Shown in pieces: positions 1-7,926 of a stretch of 62,647 bases of DNA. The DNA is from CAZVNZ01 sp964628515 (lineage in GTDB: Bacteria; Bacillota; Clostridia; Christensenellales; Christensenellaceae). A program made the position numbers and the translations under genes. Position 1 is the stretch's first letter, and each line of letters begins with the position of its first letter. Where the stretch lies: assembly GCA_964628515.1 (NCBI GenBank), contig CAZVNZ010000017.1, forward strand, positions 1 through 62,647, written 5' to 3'. The notes below the pieces were generated by a model that ran no database searches, was not told the origin of the DNA, and saw nothing but the letters and a program-made list of their open reading frames with translations.

Positions 1-2
1 AT

Positions 3-113
3 ACTTTTGAAAAGGCAACAAATAAAGACTGTGGCAATCAACTAAAGCACACCATGGCTCTTACAAAAGAATTACCTGTTTTTATTAGGGAAATCAAGCA
101 AAAATATAATTAA
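3..113 (+). CDS. C-terminal end of an unidentified protein (truncated by window edge)
   Basis: An open frame enters from the left edge and ends at TAA 111-113, giving a 36-residue tail that ends in KELPVFIREIKQKYN. I do not recognise the family. It is followed by a good rho-independent terminator and then by a promoterless hsdS piece, so it is probably the last gene of the unit to the left, perhaps a component of the type I restriction locus. That last point is inference from position only. Confidence 0.5.
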   Translation, partial: TFEKATNKDCGNQLKHTMALTKELPVFIREIKQKYN

Positions 114-142
114 TGCAAGGAAATTTAAGCCCCCATTTTTTA

Positions 143-175
143 AAACCGAGAATACATATTTTTCTCGGTTTTTTT
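143..175 (+). terminator. Rho-independent terminator before the hsdS cassette
   Basis: An 8-bp stem (AAACCGAG at 143-150 with CTCGGTTT at 164-171) is followed by a T run. It closes the unit on the left, and its T run merges into the hsdS-homologous sequence. The hsdS piece therefore has no transcription of its own from this side. Confidence 0.75.
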
Positions 176-748
176 ACTTTCGCTTGGGAACTGCGGAAGT
201 TGGGGGAGATAGTACAAGAAAAGATTTCAAATGGTATGATGAATAAACATGGTTGTAATTCACTAAACGTTAAACATATAAACGTTGTCAATCTCTATTC
301 TCCAAGTTACATACATACTGATGAATTAGAGTTTGCAGATGCAACAAAATTAGATGTTCAAAAATATAAAGTTGAAGTAGGCGATATTTTTATTACAAGA
401 AGCTCGCTAAAAGTTGAAGGGATTGCTCAGGCAAATATTTTGCTTGATAACAGCGGTATTTACGTTTTTGATGACCACATAATGAGAATGAAGGTCACTA
501 AAGATTATGTTCCTTTTTTTGTCAAGGAACTCTTAAATCATAAAACTATTAAGGCACAATTTATGGAAAAATCAAAAACTGGAACGATGACAACTATAGG
601 GCAATATGACATTTCTTCTACATTTGGATACTTTCCAAACTTCGCCGAACAAACCGCCATAGGCAACTTTTTCCGCCACCTCGACAACCTCATCACCCTT
701 CATCAGTGTGAGCCGTTTATTAAAAATAATAGGAGGATACCAAAATGA
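170..748 (+). pseudogene. Silent hsdS half-gene: one target-recognition domain plus central conserved region
   Basis: The frame from 170 encodes one TRD of a type I restriction specificity subunit. It begins in the conserved FAWELRKLGEIV segment that normally opens a TRD, runs through about 150 variable residues, and ends with the conserved region FPNFAEQTAIGNFFRHLDNL and LITLHQCEP before the stop at 746-748. A whole HsdS has two TRDs and about 400 residues, so this is half a gene. It has no clear start and sits directly behind a terminator. The nominal ATG at 113 would translate through the terminator and is unlikely to be used. Its stop overlaps the ATG of the recombinase (745). In this family such pieces serve as storage cassettes for recombination into an expressed hsdS; here that role is inferred. 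Confidence 0.8.
688..714 (+). repeat. hsdS central-region inverted repeat, left copy
   Basis: These 27 bp encode NLITLHQCEP at the end of the hsdS half-gene. They recur in inverted orientation at 1709-1735 with a single mismatch (G versus A in the His-Gln-Cys stretch). The two copies bracket the recombinase gene and are the natural crossover sites for an hsdS invertase. Confidence 0.85.
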
Positions 749-1680
749 CAAACCAAACAAACAAAAACGATCTATTTCACAATTATTATAAACAGTGGAT
801 TTCTGTTTATAAGGAAGGAGCAATAAGAGAAGTTACAATGGCAAAATATAAAATGACACTTAACTGGCTACAAAAGCTAATGCCAAGCATAAAACTATGT
901 GAGCTCGACCGCATCACCTATCAAAAACTGCTAAATGACTACGCGGCACATCACGAACGTCAAACCACTATGGATTTTCATCACCAATTAAAAGGAGCAA
1001 TTCTTGATGCGGTAGACGAAGGTTTTATAGAGAGGGACCCAACTCGCAAGGCTATCATTAAAGGCAAGGCGCCTCGTGCCAAAAAGCCAAAATATCTTAA
1101 TCAATTTGAGTTGCACACTTTGCTGACTTCTTTAAAACTAAAGTCAAATATTAGTTTCGATTGGCTTATTTTACTTATTGCCAAAACAGGTATTAGATTT
1201 TCCGAAGCCCTTGCCCTTACTCCCCGGGATTTTGATTTTGCTCATCAAATGCTCACCATAAATAAAACATGGGATTATAAAAACAAAGGGGGGTTTTTGC
1301 CCACTAAAAATCAATCATCGGTAAGAAAAATACAGATAGATTGGCAGACGGTAATTCAGTTTTCCCAGCTTACTAAGGGCTTGCCCGAAAGTGATCCCAT
1401 TTTTATTGTAGATAAAAGCAAAAAAATCTATAATTCCACGGTAAACGATATGATGGCAAGACGGTGCTGTCAAGCTAAAGTACCTGTTATTTCTATTCAT
1501 GGGCTTAGGCATACCCACGCATCACTTTTGTTGTTTGCAGGGGTCTCTATTGCAAGCGTTGCCCGTAGATTGGGCCACGCAAGTATGACAACTACGCAAA
1601 AAACCTATCTGCACATAATTCAAGAGCTGGAAAATCAAGATGTTGATATTGTTATGCGCTCTTTGTCCACACTAAGCTAA
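745..1680 (+). CDS. Tyrosine recombinase (integrase family) of an hsdS-shuffling locus
   Basis: This 311-residue protein is a phage-integrase-type tyrosine recombinase that would cut and exchange DNA at specific sites. The N-terminal SAM-like DNA-binding part (about 1-115) is followed by the catalytic domain, with the first Arg in KTGIRFSEAL, the HxxR box in HGLRHTHASLL, the LGHAS box and the nucleophilic Tyr in QKTYLHI near the C-terminus. The start at ATG 745 has AGGAGG upstream and overlaps the stop of the hsdS piece. The protein resembles the recombinases commonly found inside type I restriction loci of Firmicutes, where they invert hsdS segments. The flanking inverted hsdS repeats support that role. 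Its codon use and A+T content match the neighbouring chromosome. Confidence 0.9.
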   Translation: MTNQTNKNDLFHNYYKQWISVYKEGAIREVTMAKYKMTLNWLQKLMPSIKLCELDRITYQKLLNDYAAHHERQTTMDFHHQLKGAILDAVDEGFIERDPTRKAIIKGKAPRAKKPKYLNQFELHTLLTSLKLKSNISFDWLILLIAKTGIRFSEALALTPRDFDFAHQMLTINKTWDYKNKGGFLPTKNQSSVRKIQIDWQTVIQFSQLTKGLPESDPIFIVDKSKKIYNSTVNDMMARRCCQAKVPVISIHGLRHTHASLLLFAGVSIASVARRLGHASMTTTQKTYLHIIQELENQDVDIVMRSLSTLS

Positions 1681-1708
1681 TTTATATTTTTTTAGGTATT
1701 TAGTTTTA

Positions 1709-1735
1709 GGCTCACATTGATGAAGGGTGATGAGG
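1709..1735 (-). repeat. hsdS central-region inverted repeat, right copy
   Basis: This is the inverted partner of 688-714, 26 of 27 bases identical. Read on the minus strand it continues as an open frame, LITLHQCEP then KTKYLKKYKLA and a stop overlapping the end of the recombinase gene. It is therefore the tail of a second, oppositely oriented hsdS remnant. The sequence right of it (1736-1813) no longer resembles a TRD. Confidence 0.85.
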
Positions 1736-1813
1736 GGATAAAAATTGGAGGGGGCCGGTTTTTGGGTAAGAATGTTACACAGACACTAAAATCTTTTAAA
1801 TACATCCCCACAC

Positions 1814-1850
1814 CAAAAACCCCCCAAACAAAGTTTGGAGGGGGTTTTTG
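1814..1850. terminator. Bidirectional terminator between recombinase locus and flagellin
   Basis: A symmetric hairpin, AAAAACCCCCC pairing with GGAGGGGGTTTTT, with an A run on the left and a T run on the right. It can end the flagellin transcript coming from the right and any transcript coming from the left. Confidence 0.8.
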
Positions 1851-1875
1851 TGGTAATTATGTTTTATAAACTTAA

Positions 1876-3426
1876 TTATCTTAGCAGTGTCAACACTTGC
1901 TGCGGTGCTGCGTTTGCTTGCGCTAACATAGCTGTGGCAGCTTGTGAGAGGATTCCGTTCTTTGTAAACGTTGTCATCTCTTTGGCAATGTCTACGTCTC
2001 TTATACGGGATTCTGCCGCACTTAAGTTTTCTGCGGAAACGTCTAAGTTTGCAATCTTATGCTCTAAACGGTTTTGCATAGCTCCAAGCTCGGACATTTG
2101 TGTAGATACCGTGTTTATGGCATCACGTACTGCTGATATGGATTTAGAAGCACTGGGTTGTGTTCCTATTCTAACATCGCTTAGGGCAACGCCAAGGCCT
2201 TTTGTATTCATAGCCGCTATGGAAATATCTAATGTTTGTCCTTCCTCTGCGCCAACTTGAATTTTTAGAGAGCCACCATCGGACAGTCCTCTGCCTAAAA
2301 CTGCGGCATCACCGCCTGCTCCTACTGTAATTGCAGCTGCGTCAAATGCATCTGCACCTGCTAAATCTGCGCCCGTTACTTCTCCGTCAAAGGATACCGT
2401 CATACCTGCGCCTGCCGCTTTTAGCATTTCGTTTACATCGTTAGCACTGTATTTTTTACCCGATTGGAAGTTAATAGCAACGTTGCCTGCGGCGTTTACC
2501 GTTGCGCCCTCGTTACCTGCTGCCGCAAATGTTATTGTTCTTGCATTTGTACCGGCTTTATCCATAGTTACTTTAAAAGTATTACCTGCAAGAGCATTTG
2601 CACCGTTAAAAGAAGTAGATGCCTGTACGGCTTCCGATGCAGTTAAAGTAGAAGTTGCAACTGCCGCATTTGCTGCTGTTGCTCCTGCTGTTGCTAAGCC
2701 TGTAACTTCAACCTTCATATTGTTTGCTACGGATTCCGGAACGCCTGTTGCATTTTTAATAGCTGCATCAATTTGAGACTGACTAATTGTAGCAGCCGCT
2801 TGAGAGCCAATAGTAAATGCAAGGGTTTTGGTTGCGGAATTCCAAGCTGCCGTAACAGATGTTCCTGCTGCTTGTACTGCTGTTGCAAAAGAAACGCTTA
2901 CGCCTTCTTCCACACCCGAAAGCTTAACTTCAGCACCTGCAACAAGACCGTTTGCGGCAACAACTGCACCGGTAACAGTTTTCTTATCGCCTGTTGTACC
3001 AATACCTAACTGTCCGTCAAGTAACTGTTTATTGTTAAACTTGGTTGTGGACGCTATCTGGTCTATTTCCTTTTGCAGATTGCTAAACTCTGCCTGCAAT
3101 GCGTTTCTGTCTATACCTTCGTTGGTATCTGTGGCGGATTGCACTGCAAGCTCGTTCATCCTTTGTAGCATGGAGTGTACTTCTTTTAGAGCACCTTCTG
3201 CCGTTTGTACTAAGGAGATTGCATCTTGAGAGTTTTTGCTTGCCATGTTAAGACCACGAATTTGTGCTCTCATTTTCTCGGAAATTGCTAAACCTGCGGC
3301 GTCGTCGCCTGCACGGTTAATACGATAACCGGAAGAAAGTTTTTCCGAAGATCTTGCCACCTTGTCGTTGTTAATCCCATATTGTCTGTGGGTTGTCATT
3401 GCCGTAATGTTGTTTGCTATACGCAT
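1876..3426 (-). CDS. hag: Flagellin
   Basis: This is the filament subunit of the bacterial flagellum (516 residues from the chosen start). The N-terminal D0/D1 region (about 1-135) begins MRIANNITAMTTHRQ and contains SSGYRINRAGDDAAGLAISE and LVQTAEGALKEV. The C-terminal D1/D0 region (about the last 95 residues) has SAAESRIRDVDIAKEM and ends ANAAPQQVLTLLR. Between them lies a long Ala/Thr/Val/Gly-rich surface domain, typical of the variable D2/D3 part. An ATG five codons upstream (3441) is really part of the ribosome binding site, since GGAGG lies within it, so the start is 3426. No signal peptide is present, as expected for type III flagellar export. No other flagellar gene is in the window. 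It runs into the terminator at 1814-1850, and a small hairpin lies in the 5' leader. Confidence 0.97.
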   Translation of the reverse strand: MRIANNITAMTTHRQYGINNDKVARSSEKLSSGYRINRAGDDAAGLAISEKMRAQIRGLNMASKNSQDAISLVQTAEGALKEVHSMLQRMNELAVQSATDTNEGIDRNALQAEFSNLQKEIDQIASTTKFNNKQLLDGQLGIGTTGDKKTVTGAVVAANGLVAGAEVKLSGVEEGVSVSFATAVQAAGTSVTAAWNSATKTLAFTIGSQAAATISQSQIDAAIKNATGVPESVANNMKVEVTGLATAGATAANAAVATSTLTASEAVQASTSFNGANALAGNTFKVTMDKAGTNARTITFAAAGNEGATVNAAGNVAINFQSGKKYSANDVNEMLKAAGAGMTVSFDGEVTGADLAGADAFDAAAITVGAGGDAAVLGRGLSDGGSLKIQVGAEEGQTLDISIAAMNTKGLGVALSDVRIGTQPSASKSISAVRDAINTVSTQMSELGAMQNRLEHKIANLDVSAENLSAAESRIRDVDIAKEMTTFTKNGILSQAATAMLAQANAAPQQVLTLLR

Positions 3427-3473
3427 TTTGTTTTCCTCCATAAAAAATTAATTATTTGCATCCTTGCTGGTTT

Positions 3474-3495
3474 AGCGGTGTATGCGTTTACCGCT
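3474..3495. other. Small hairpin in the flagellin leader
   Basis: A perfect 6-bp inverted repeat (AGCGGT, 10-nt loop, ACCGCT) lies between the TPR gene and the flagellin start. It could end or slow transcription from the TPR gene or shape the flagellin leader; the T run expected of a strong terminator is missing. I did not find a convincing sigma-28 promoter. Confidence 0.4.
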
Positions 3496-3530
3496 GTATA
3501 TGTCATAGACTTCCTTTTTAGACGTGGGCC

Positions 3531-5027
3531 CTACGCTAAAGCGGTAGTCTTTGGCAACTGTGTATCGTTTGACGGGTATGCCGTTATTATACGGCTTTCG
3601 TCCCAATAGGTTATTACCGTTATGCTGTCGTAAATTTCCTGCGTACCCTTGTAGCCCCCTGCATAGCCTGCTTTTATATAGGGCATAGAAAAACGCTTTG
3701 TCATCCCTTCTATATAAGGTTTTTGTTTTAGGCAACTTGAAATTGCCGTTTGCAGCATGGCAAAATTCATTAAAAACACGCCGTGCTGTGCCTTGGTTTT
3801 GCTGTCCGTTAAGTGGGAGCGTATATGCTTCATAACATTTAATATGTCGTAGCTCTTTCCACTTAAAAAATCCAATTTATTTACGGAAAAATGAGTAGGG
3901 TCTATTTGGGCTATTTGTCTTAAAAGCGCAATGCCTTCCTCTACATTTCCCTCTGCTATCATAATTTCGCATAGACTGTGACGTGCTATGGTGTTGGTTG
4001 GGTCTATTTGTATACACTTTAAAAATTGCTCCTGCGCCAAATCCTGCTTGCCCTGCCTTGCATAAATCATCCCTAATTGATGAATGGGCGGGAGTGTGCT
4101 TGGCTCTATTTGTATACACTCTTTTAAGATTTTTTCCGCTTCAAAATACCTTTCTTGTTTGGTATACAGCGTTGCCAAATCTATCCTGCAACCGCATTCC
4201 TTTTTGTCTTTTAAGCATATTAGCAGTTGCTCTTCTCCTTGTTTTTCCTTGTTGCAATCTATATAAAGTTTTGCAAGACATCTGCGAGCCGGTAAATATC
4301 CGCCTCGTCTATCCATTGCAATACAGCTTAAAAACATCTTTTCCGCTTCCTGTGTCCTTTTTTGTGATGCAAGGAGTATCCCTAACTGATGGTAGGGGTG
4401 CATTTGGTAGGGGGCTATTTTAATACCTTTTCTAAAGCATTGTTCCGCCTCCCTCTCTCTGCCAACTTTTGCGTACAACATTCCCAGTTGATGATTGGCA
4501 TGTATATTATTGGCATCAAGCTTCAAACAGGTTTTAAAAAGTTCTTCCGCTTTTGCCACCTCTCCTTGTTGCATAAGCAACATACCAAGCTGCGTACGTG
4601 CCTGCACATCTTTGGGGGATAGCGCTATGCACTTTGAAAACAACATTTTTGCTTCCTCTGTACTCCCTTTTTTTACCGCTATCATACCGAGTTGTTGCAT
4701 TGCGTAATAATCCTTCGGATTTATTTTTAAGCACCTGCAAAGTAATTTTCTTGCATCATCATCCCTATTAATTTTTGTATATAATTTGCTTAATTGACTT
4801 AGTATTTGGGGGTTGTTGGGCTCGTTTTTAAGCACATCTTTAAATATTTTTTCTGCACCTGTGTAGTCGTTTAGGCGCATCATAAGTATGCCTAATTGGT
4901 TTGACGCAAAGGCATCGTAAGGATTTATGGCAAGGCACATCTCGAAACGTTCCCGTGCCGATTTATAGTTTTCTTGCTTTAGAAGGAATTTACCCTCTGC
5001 AAATATTTTTTTAATATCCTCTGCCAT
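3531..5027 (-). CDS. Tetratricopeptide repeat protein with a distinct C-terminal domain
   Basis: This 498-residue cytoplasmic protein is built of about ten to eleven TPR units. The repeats follow the pattern A-x-x-x-F-x-x-C-L-x-x-x-P-x-x-x-x-A-x-x-Q-L-G, with Cys and QLG recurring (for example ANHQLGMLYAKVGRE and PIHQLGMIYARQGKQ). TPR arrays are protein-binding scaffolds. The last roughly 100 residues are not TPR and end with SITVITYWDESRIITAYPSN. The start at 5027 was chosen because AAGGAG lies six bases upstream; an ATG 13 codons earlier has no such site. The gene precedes flagellin in the same direction with about 105 bp between them, so a link to flagellar biology or flagellin modification is possible but unproven. 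The partner is unknown. Confidence 0.8.
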   Translation of the reverse strand: MAEDIKKIFAEGKFLLKQENYKSARERFEMCLAINPYDAFASNQLGILMMRLNDYTGAEKIFKDVLKNEPNNPQILSQLSKLYTKINRDDDARKLLCRCLKINPKDYYAMQQLGMIAVKKGSTEEAKMLFSKCIALSPKDVQARTQLGMLLMQQGEVAKAEELFKTCLKLDANNIHANHQLGMLYAKVGREREAEQCFRKGIKIAPYQMHPYHQLGILLASQKRTQEAEKMFLSCIAMDRRGGYLPARRCLAKLYIDCNKEKQGEEQLLICLKDKKECGCRIDLATLYTKQERYFEAEKILKECIQIEPSTLPPIHQLGMIYARQGKQDLAQEQFLKCIQIDPTNTIARHSLCEIMIAEGNVEEGIALLRQIAQIDPTHFSVNKLDFLSGKSYDILNVMKHIRSHLTDSKTKAQHGVFLMNFAMLQTAISSCLKQKPYIEGMTKRFSMPYIKAGYAGGYKGTQEIYDSITVITYWDESRIITAYPSNDTQLPKTTALA

Positions 5028-5066
5028 TTTGCACTCCTTGCACTTTACCAACGTAGCTTTTGCCAA

Positions 5067-5106
5067 TTAAAAAAGCCGATACCGAGAAAAACTCTCGTTA
5101 TCGGCT
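5067..5106 (-). terminator. Terminator overlapping the end of the KTR gene
   Basis: On the minus strand a long stem (AGCCGATAACGAG with CTCGGTATCGGCT) is followed by a T run. The stem starts inside the last codons and stop of the small Cys-rich gene, so coding and termination signals share bases. Confidence 0.8.
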
Positions 5107-5286
5107 CTGCGTCTTAGCGTCCGGCTCTTTGATAACCGTTAAAATCCATTCTTGTACATTTACTATGGTTTGCTGTTTGCATTTTGGGCAGTACAACGGT
5201 AAATTATATACCACCGTATCCCCCCTCACCATAATACGTGTTTTGCTGTTGCAAACAGGGCATAGTAGCCATTTTTCTGTTTCCAC
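5098..5286 (-). CDS. Small cysteine-rich KTR protein
   Basis: This 62-residue protein has two CxxC knuckles (LLCPVC near residue 9 and LYCPKC near residue 32) that should bind one zinc ion. The second is followed by KQQTIVNV, and the protein ends EPDAKTQSR. This order and the ending match the Cys-rich KTR family, a widespread Firmicute family of unknown function that is often carried on mobile elements. It is monocistronic, with its own terminator. The first 'KTR' after CPVCNS gives the family its name. Nothing here points to a specific function. Confidence 0.85.
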   Translation of the reverse strand: METEKWLLCPVCNSKTRIMVRGDTVVYNLPLYCPKCKQQTIVNVQEWILTVIKEPDAKTQSR

Positions 5287-5345
5287 GGCATACCTTGCTC
5301 CTTAATTTAAACATTTGCAATCCCCATTGCATGCTATTATTTTTA

Positions 5346-6485
5346 TTAGCTATCTATATTTACTTTTTCGTTATTTTTTAACTTTAGCACTATACTTCTA
5401 AAGTGAGGCTGGTCTTTTAGCTCTAAAAACGCCTTATTATTTGCCACTACCTCCGTCATATTTTTGCGTATGGTTTTCTCGTCTCTTGGGAAATCCATGC
5501 CCAACGCCAACCAATCTTCCAGCCATGTATCGATGGTGTTAAAATAATCATCACCATGAAAACTTAAAGGGAATATTTCCGAAACCGCCATTTGCGTGTA
5601 CTTGTCCAAAAGCTCAAAAGCCCGCTTAATATCCCCTAAAGCCACACATTCTTGCGCCGTGTTAATGTAGAACGCCATTAGTAAGGTAGGGTACAACTTT
5701 TTTATTTGGAACGTTTCTGCCATTGCCATAGTGCGATTATACGTTTCCTCAAAGGCATTTTCGTCCTCCCTGCATAATTTTAGGTAGGAGGGCAGTAAGT
5801 TCATCAGCCCCACCACATACTGATATATACCCTTTTGATACACCCTTTTTGCTTCCTGCATATCTCCCGTTTGCTCGTACGCCGAGGCAAGCAAGGGTTT
5901 TGATGAGGACAGAGAAATATCTAATGCCATATCGTCAGGGTCTAAGAGGGTTAAAACTTCCTCCGGTTTACCCAGTTTCAGCAAGCAGTAGGCTTCCATA
6001 TTTTGTGCTTGTTTTGCAAGGTTTAAATCGCTGCTGTTGGTGCGTATCCTTACAAAAAGCCTTCGTGCCTCTTCTATAACTTCCTCCCCTTGGGTTGTTT
6101 CCATAGAAAGCATATTGTAGTTTAGCATAAGCGTTCCTATTTGAAACAAGAGTGGAAAGCAAGAAAAGTATTTTTTTGCAATTTCCCTACATTTTTTTGC
6201 AACATCATCATAAGGAAGGGTGGTAAAATCCTTAGACAGTTGCTTGTTTAGCTTGCGTATTTCCGCTTTTGTAAGTTGAGGCTCGTACCCCATAAGCTCG
6301 TCTATGCTTATATCAAAATAGGATGCAAGCTGAGGCAAAAATGTTATATCCGGATAAGAACGCCCTGTTTCCCACTTAGATACAGATGCTTTTGTAACAC
6401 CTATATAATTGGCAATATCATCCTGAGTAAGCCCTTTCTCCTTACGTTTATTTATAATTGAACGGGCAGTATTAATCTCCCTCAA
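5346..6485 (-). CDS. XRE-family regulator with a TPR-like sensor half
   Basis: This 379-residue protein has an N-terminal Cro/C1-type helix-turn-helix (about 5-65; LTQDDIANYIGVTKASVSKWETGRSYP is the recognition unit) and a long helical C-terminal part with TPR-like pairs (for example YEQTGDMQEAKRVYQKGIYQ). This is the layout of Firmicute regulators whose helical half senses a peptide or a partner protein. The start is a TTG at 6485, with GGAGGTGA placed correctly upstream; no ATG or GTG fits as well. The promoter region contains an inverted repeat around its own -10 box, suggesting autoregulation. Its targets are unknown. Confidence 0.85.
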   Translation of the reverse strand: MREINTARSIINKRKEKGLTQDDIANYIGVTKASVSKWETGRSYPDITFLPQLASYFDISIDELMGYEPQLTKAEIRKLNKQLSKDFTTLPYDDVAKKCREIAKKYFSCFPLLFQIGTLMLNYNMLSMETTQGEEVIEEARRLFVRIRTNSSDLNLAKQAQNMEAYCLLKLGKPEEVLTLLDPDDMALDISLSSSKPLLASAYEQTGDMQEAKRVYQKGIYQYVVGLMNLLPSYLKLCREDENAFEETYNRTMAMAETFQIKKLYPTLLMAFYINTAQECVALGDIKRAFELLDKYTQMAVSEIFPLSFHGDDYFNTIDTWLEDWLALGMDFPRDEKTIRKNMTEVVANNKAFLELKDQPHFRSIVLKLKNNEKVNIDS

Positions 6486-6513
6486 ACAGTATCACCTCCG
6501 ATATTCATTTATT

Positions 6514-6558
6514 GCTTCTCGTAGATATAGTATAACGAGTAGCAAAGTTGTTTTTCAA
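6514..6558 (-). promoter_or_regulatory. Promoter and likely auto-operator of the XRE gene
   Basis: An inverted repeat with 9-nt arms (GCTTCTCGT at 6514-6522; ACGAGTAGC at 6535-6543; eight of nine positions match) encloses a minus-strand -10 box TATACT (6529-6534). A -35 box TTGAAA lies 18 bp away at 6553-6558. A repressor bound to the arms would block RNA polymerase, so negative autoregulation is the simple reading. Confidence 0.6.
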
Positions 6559-6835
6559 TAGATTTAAGGTTTACATTTTGCCATAATGTATACTTAAAAG
6601 AAACTTAGCGAGATAGCAAAAAGTATGTGGCACAAAAATACCGATACAAAAAAACGCCATAATCTACGTGATTTTATGCAAAATACGAAAACCTTTTCAA
6701 TTTGATTTTGTGGTAAATAATACTTTAAGACTGTTTGAAAAATTGTGCGAGATTAGATTTTTCACCCAAATTGCTGTTTTTTATTTTACTTTTTTTATTG
6801 TGAGTTTATTATAGCATATTCTTTTTTGTGGGTCT
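6559..6835. other. A+T-rich spacer
   Basis: No gene was recognised here. The stretch is A+T-rich with scattered T runs and leads into the repeat-rich block at 6836. Confidence 0.5.
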
Positions 6836-7110
6836 ATGGTTTTTTTTGGGGGATTCCCTTTTTGTAGTGGTCAGTGGTCAGTTTGTTTGTGGTATTCCTT
6901 TTTTTGTTTGGTGATGATGATGCTTTGTGGGGGTTGTTTGGTTTGTTTTTCTTTTTTGGTGATGATTGGGGGTGGTGGTGGGCGGTGGGTTGGTGGGCTG
7001 TGGTTAGTGGTAGTGTTTAGTGAGTAGTTGCCGGGGTATTCCTCTTTTTGTTTGGGTTTGCGTTTGGGGGTGCTGTTTCTAATTTCTGATCACCGGTCAC
7101 TAAAAAAAGA
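6836..7110. repeat. Degenerate dispersed spacer repeat (copy 1)
   Basis: This is a G/T-rich stretch with units such as GTGGTCAGTGGTCAG, GGTATTCCTCTTTTTG, GGTGATGATG and GCGTTTGGGGGTGCTGT followed by TTCTAATTTCTGATCAC. The same order of units is seen at 7300-7440 and, reverse-complemented, at 19345-19555, with shorter pieces near 7827, 30350 and 40806. No frame has a believable protein; short open frames here are low-complexity. Confidence 0.65.
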
Positions 7111-7299
7111 CAGGAAAAAACCGCCTATTACTCCGACGGTTTTTCCCCTTAACTAATTCGACTATGGGTGAATATTACGAATGCCTTCCTTTTGATGTCC
7201 CCATATATAAAGTTGCTAATTATTACTATTTTATTTCACTTTTTTTTTAAAATTTTTTTATTTGGGTTATATAGTACGTGGTTTGATTAATTGTACCAT

Positions 7300-7440
7300 A
7301 TTAGTGGTTAGTGGCTTGAGTATTCCTTTTGGGTTAGTGGGCAGTGAACAGTGGTCAGATTTTTTTAGGTATTCCTCTTTTTTGCTTGGGCTTGCGTTTG
7401 GAGGTGCTGTTTCTAATTTCTTATCACTAAGCACTTACCA
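7300..7440. repeat. Degenerate dispersed spacer repeat (copy 2)
   Basis: The order of units is the same as in the preceding copy: GTGGTTAGTGG, GGTATTCCTCTTTTTTG, CTTGGGCTTGCGTTTGG, GGTGCTGTTTCTAATTTCT, then ATCACTAAGCACTTACCACT. A further fragment lies at about 7827-7907, just before the end of purL. Confidence 0.65.
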
Positions 7441-7527
7441 CTACGCACTTATACGCTTTTTTTGGCTTGTGGGTTTCTTTGGGTTGTTTGGCTCTTATTT
7501 TTCCACCACAGCTATTTAGTGAGTTTT

Positions 7528-7578
7528 TGCAAAGGGAGATGGGGGGAGCTCGCATGCTCCCCCCGTTCCCCCTCTGCA
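7528..7578. repeat. G-tract palindrome, imperfect copy
   Basis: The left arm TGCAAAGGGAGATGGGGGGA is shared exactly with the perfect palindrome at 7753. The right arm is diverged but still pairs. Both copies are followed by a C-rich tail beginning CTCCC. It would fold into a long hairpin in RNA or single-stranded DNA. Confidence 0.75.
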
Positions 7579-7752
7579 CTCCCCTCCCCCCCCCCTTTCA
7601 AGCGCTCTTGCAGAGGGCTTGCTTGGGTTTGCGTTTGGGGCTCTTTTTTGTATTCCTTTGTGGGTTTTTGTATTCCTTGCTTTTTTGGTTGGTGGGGGTT
7701 GCTTGGTTTGTGGTTTCTTTTCTTTTTTGCTGTTTTATTTGCTTTAGTGCCA

Positions 7753-7798
7753 TGCAAAGGGAGATGGGGGGAAATTTTTCCCCCCATCTCCCTTTGCA
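7753..7798. repeat. Perfect 22-bp-arm palindrome
   Basis: Two perfectly complementary 22-nt arms (7753-7774 and 7777-7798) are separated by only two bases. Each arm holds a six-G or six-C tract. This is a REP/MITE-like hairpin; no T run follows, so it is not a normal terminator. Confidence 0.85.
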
Positions 7799-7926
7799 CT
7801 CCCTTACCCCCCTTAATGCCCTTGGGCTTGCGTTTGGGGGTGTTTGGGTATTCCTTTGAGGGTGCTGTTTCTAATAATTCTCAATTCTGCATTATCCATT
7901 TTCAATTAAAAAACTACCCACTAAAA

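Noticed and set aside
3472..3735. Alternative 87-codon frame at the end of the TPR gene
   Set aside because: It overlaps the TPR frame out of phase. The TPR frame keeps its repeats up to about 100 residues before the end and has a normal stop; a frameshift there is possible but not needed.
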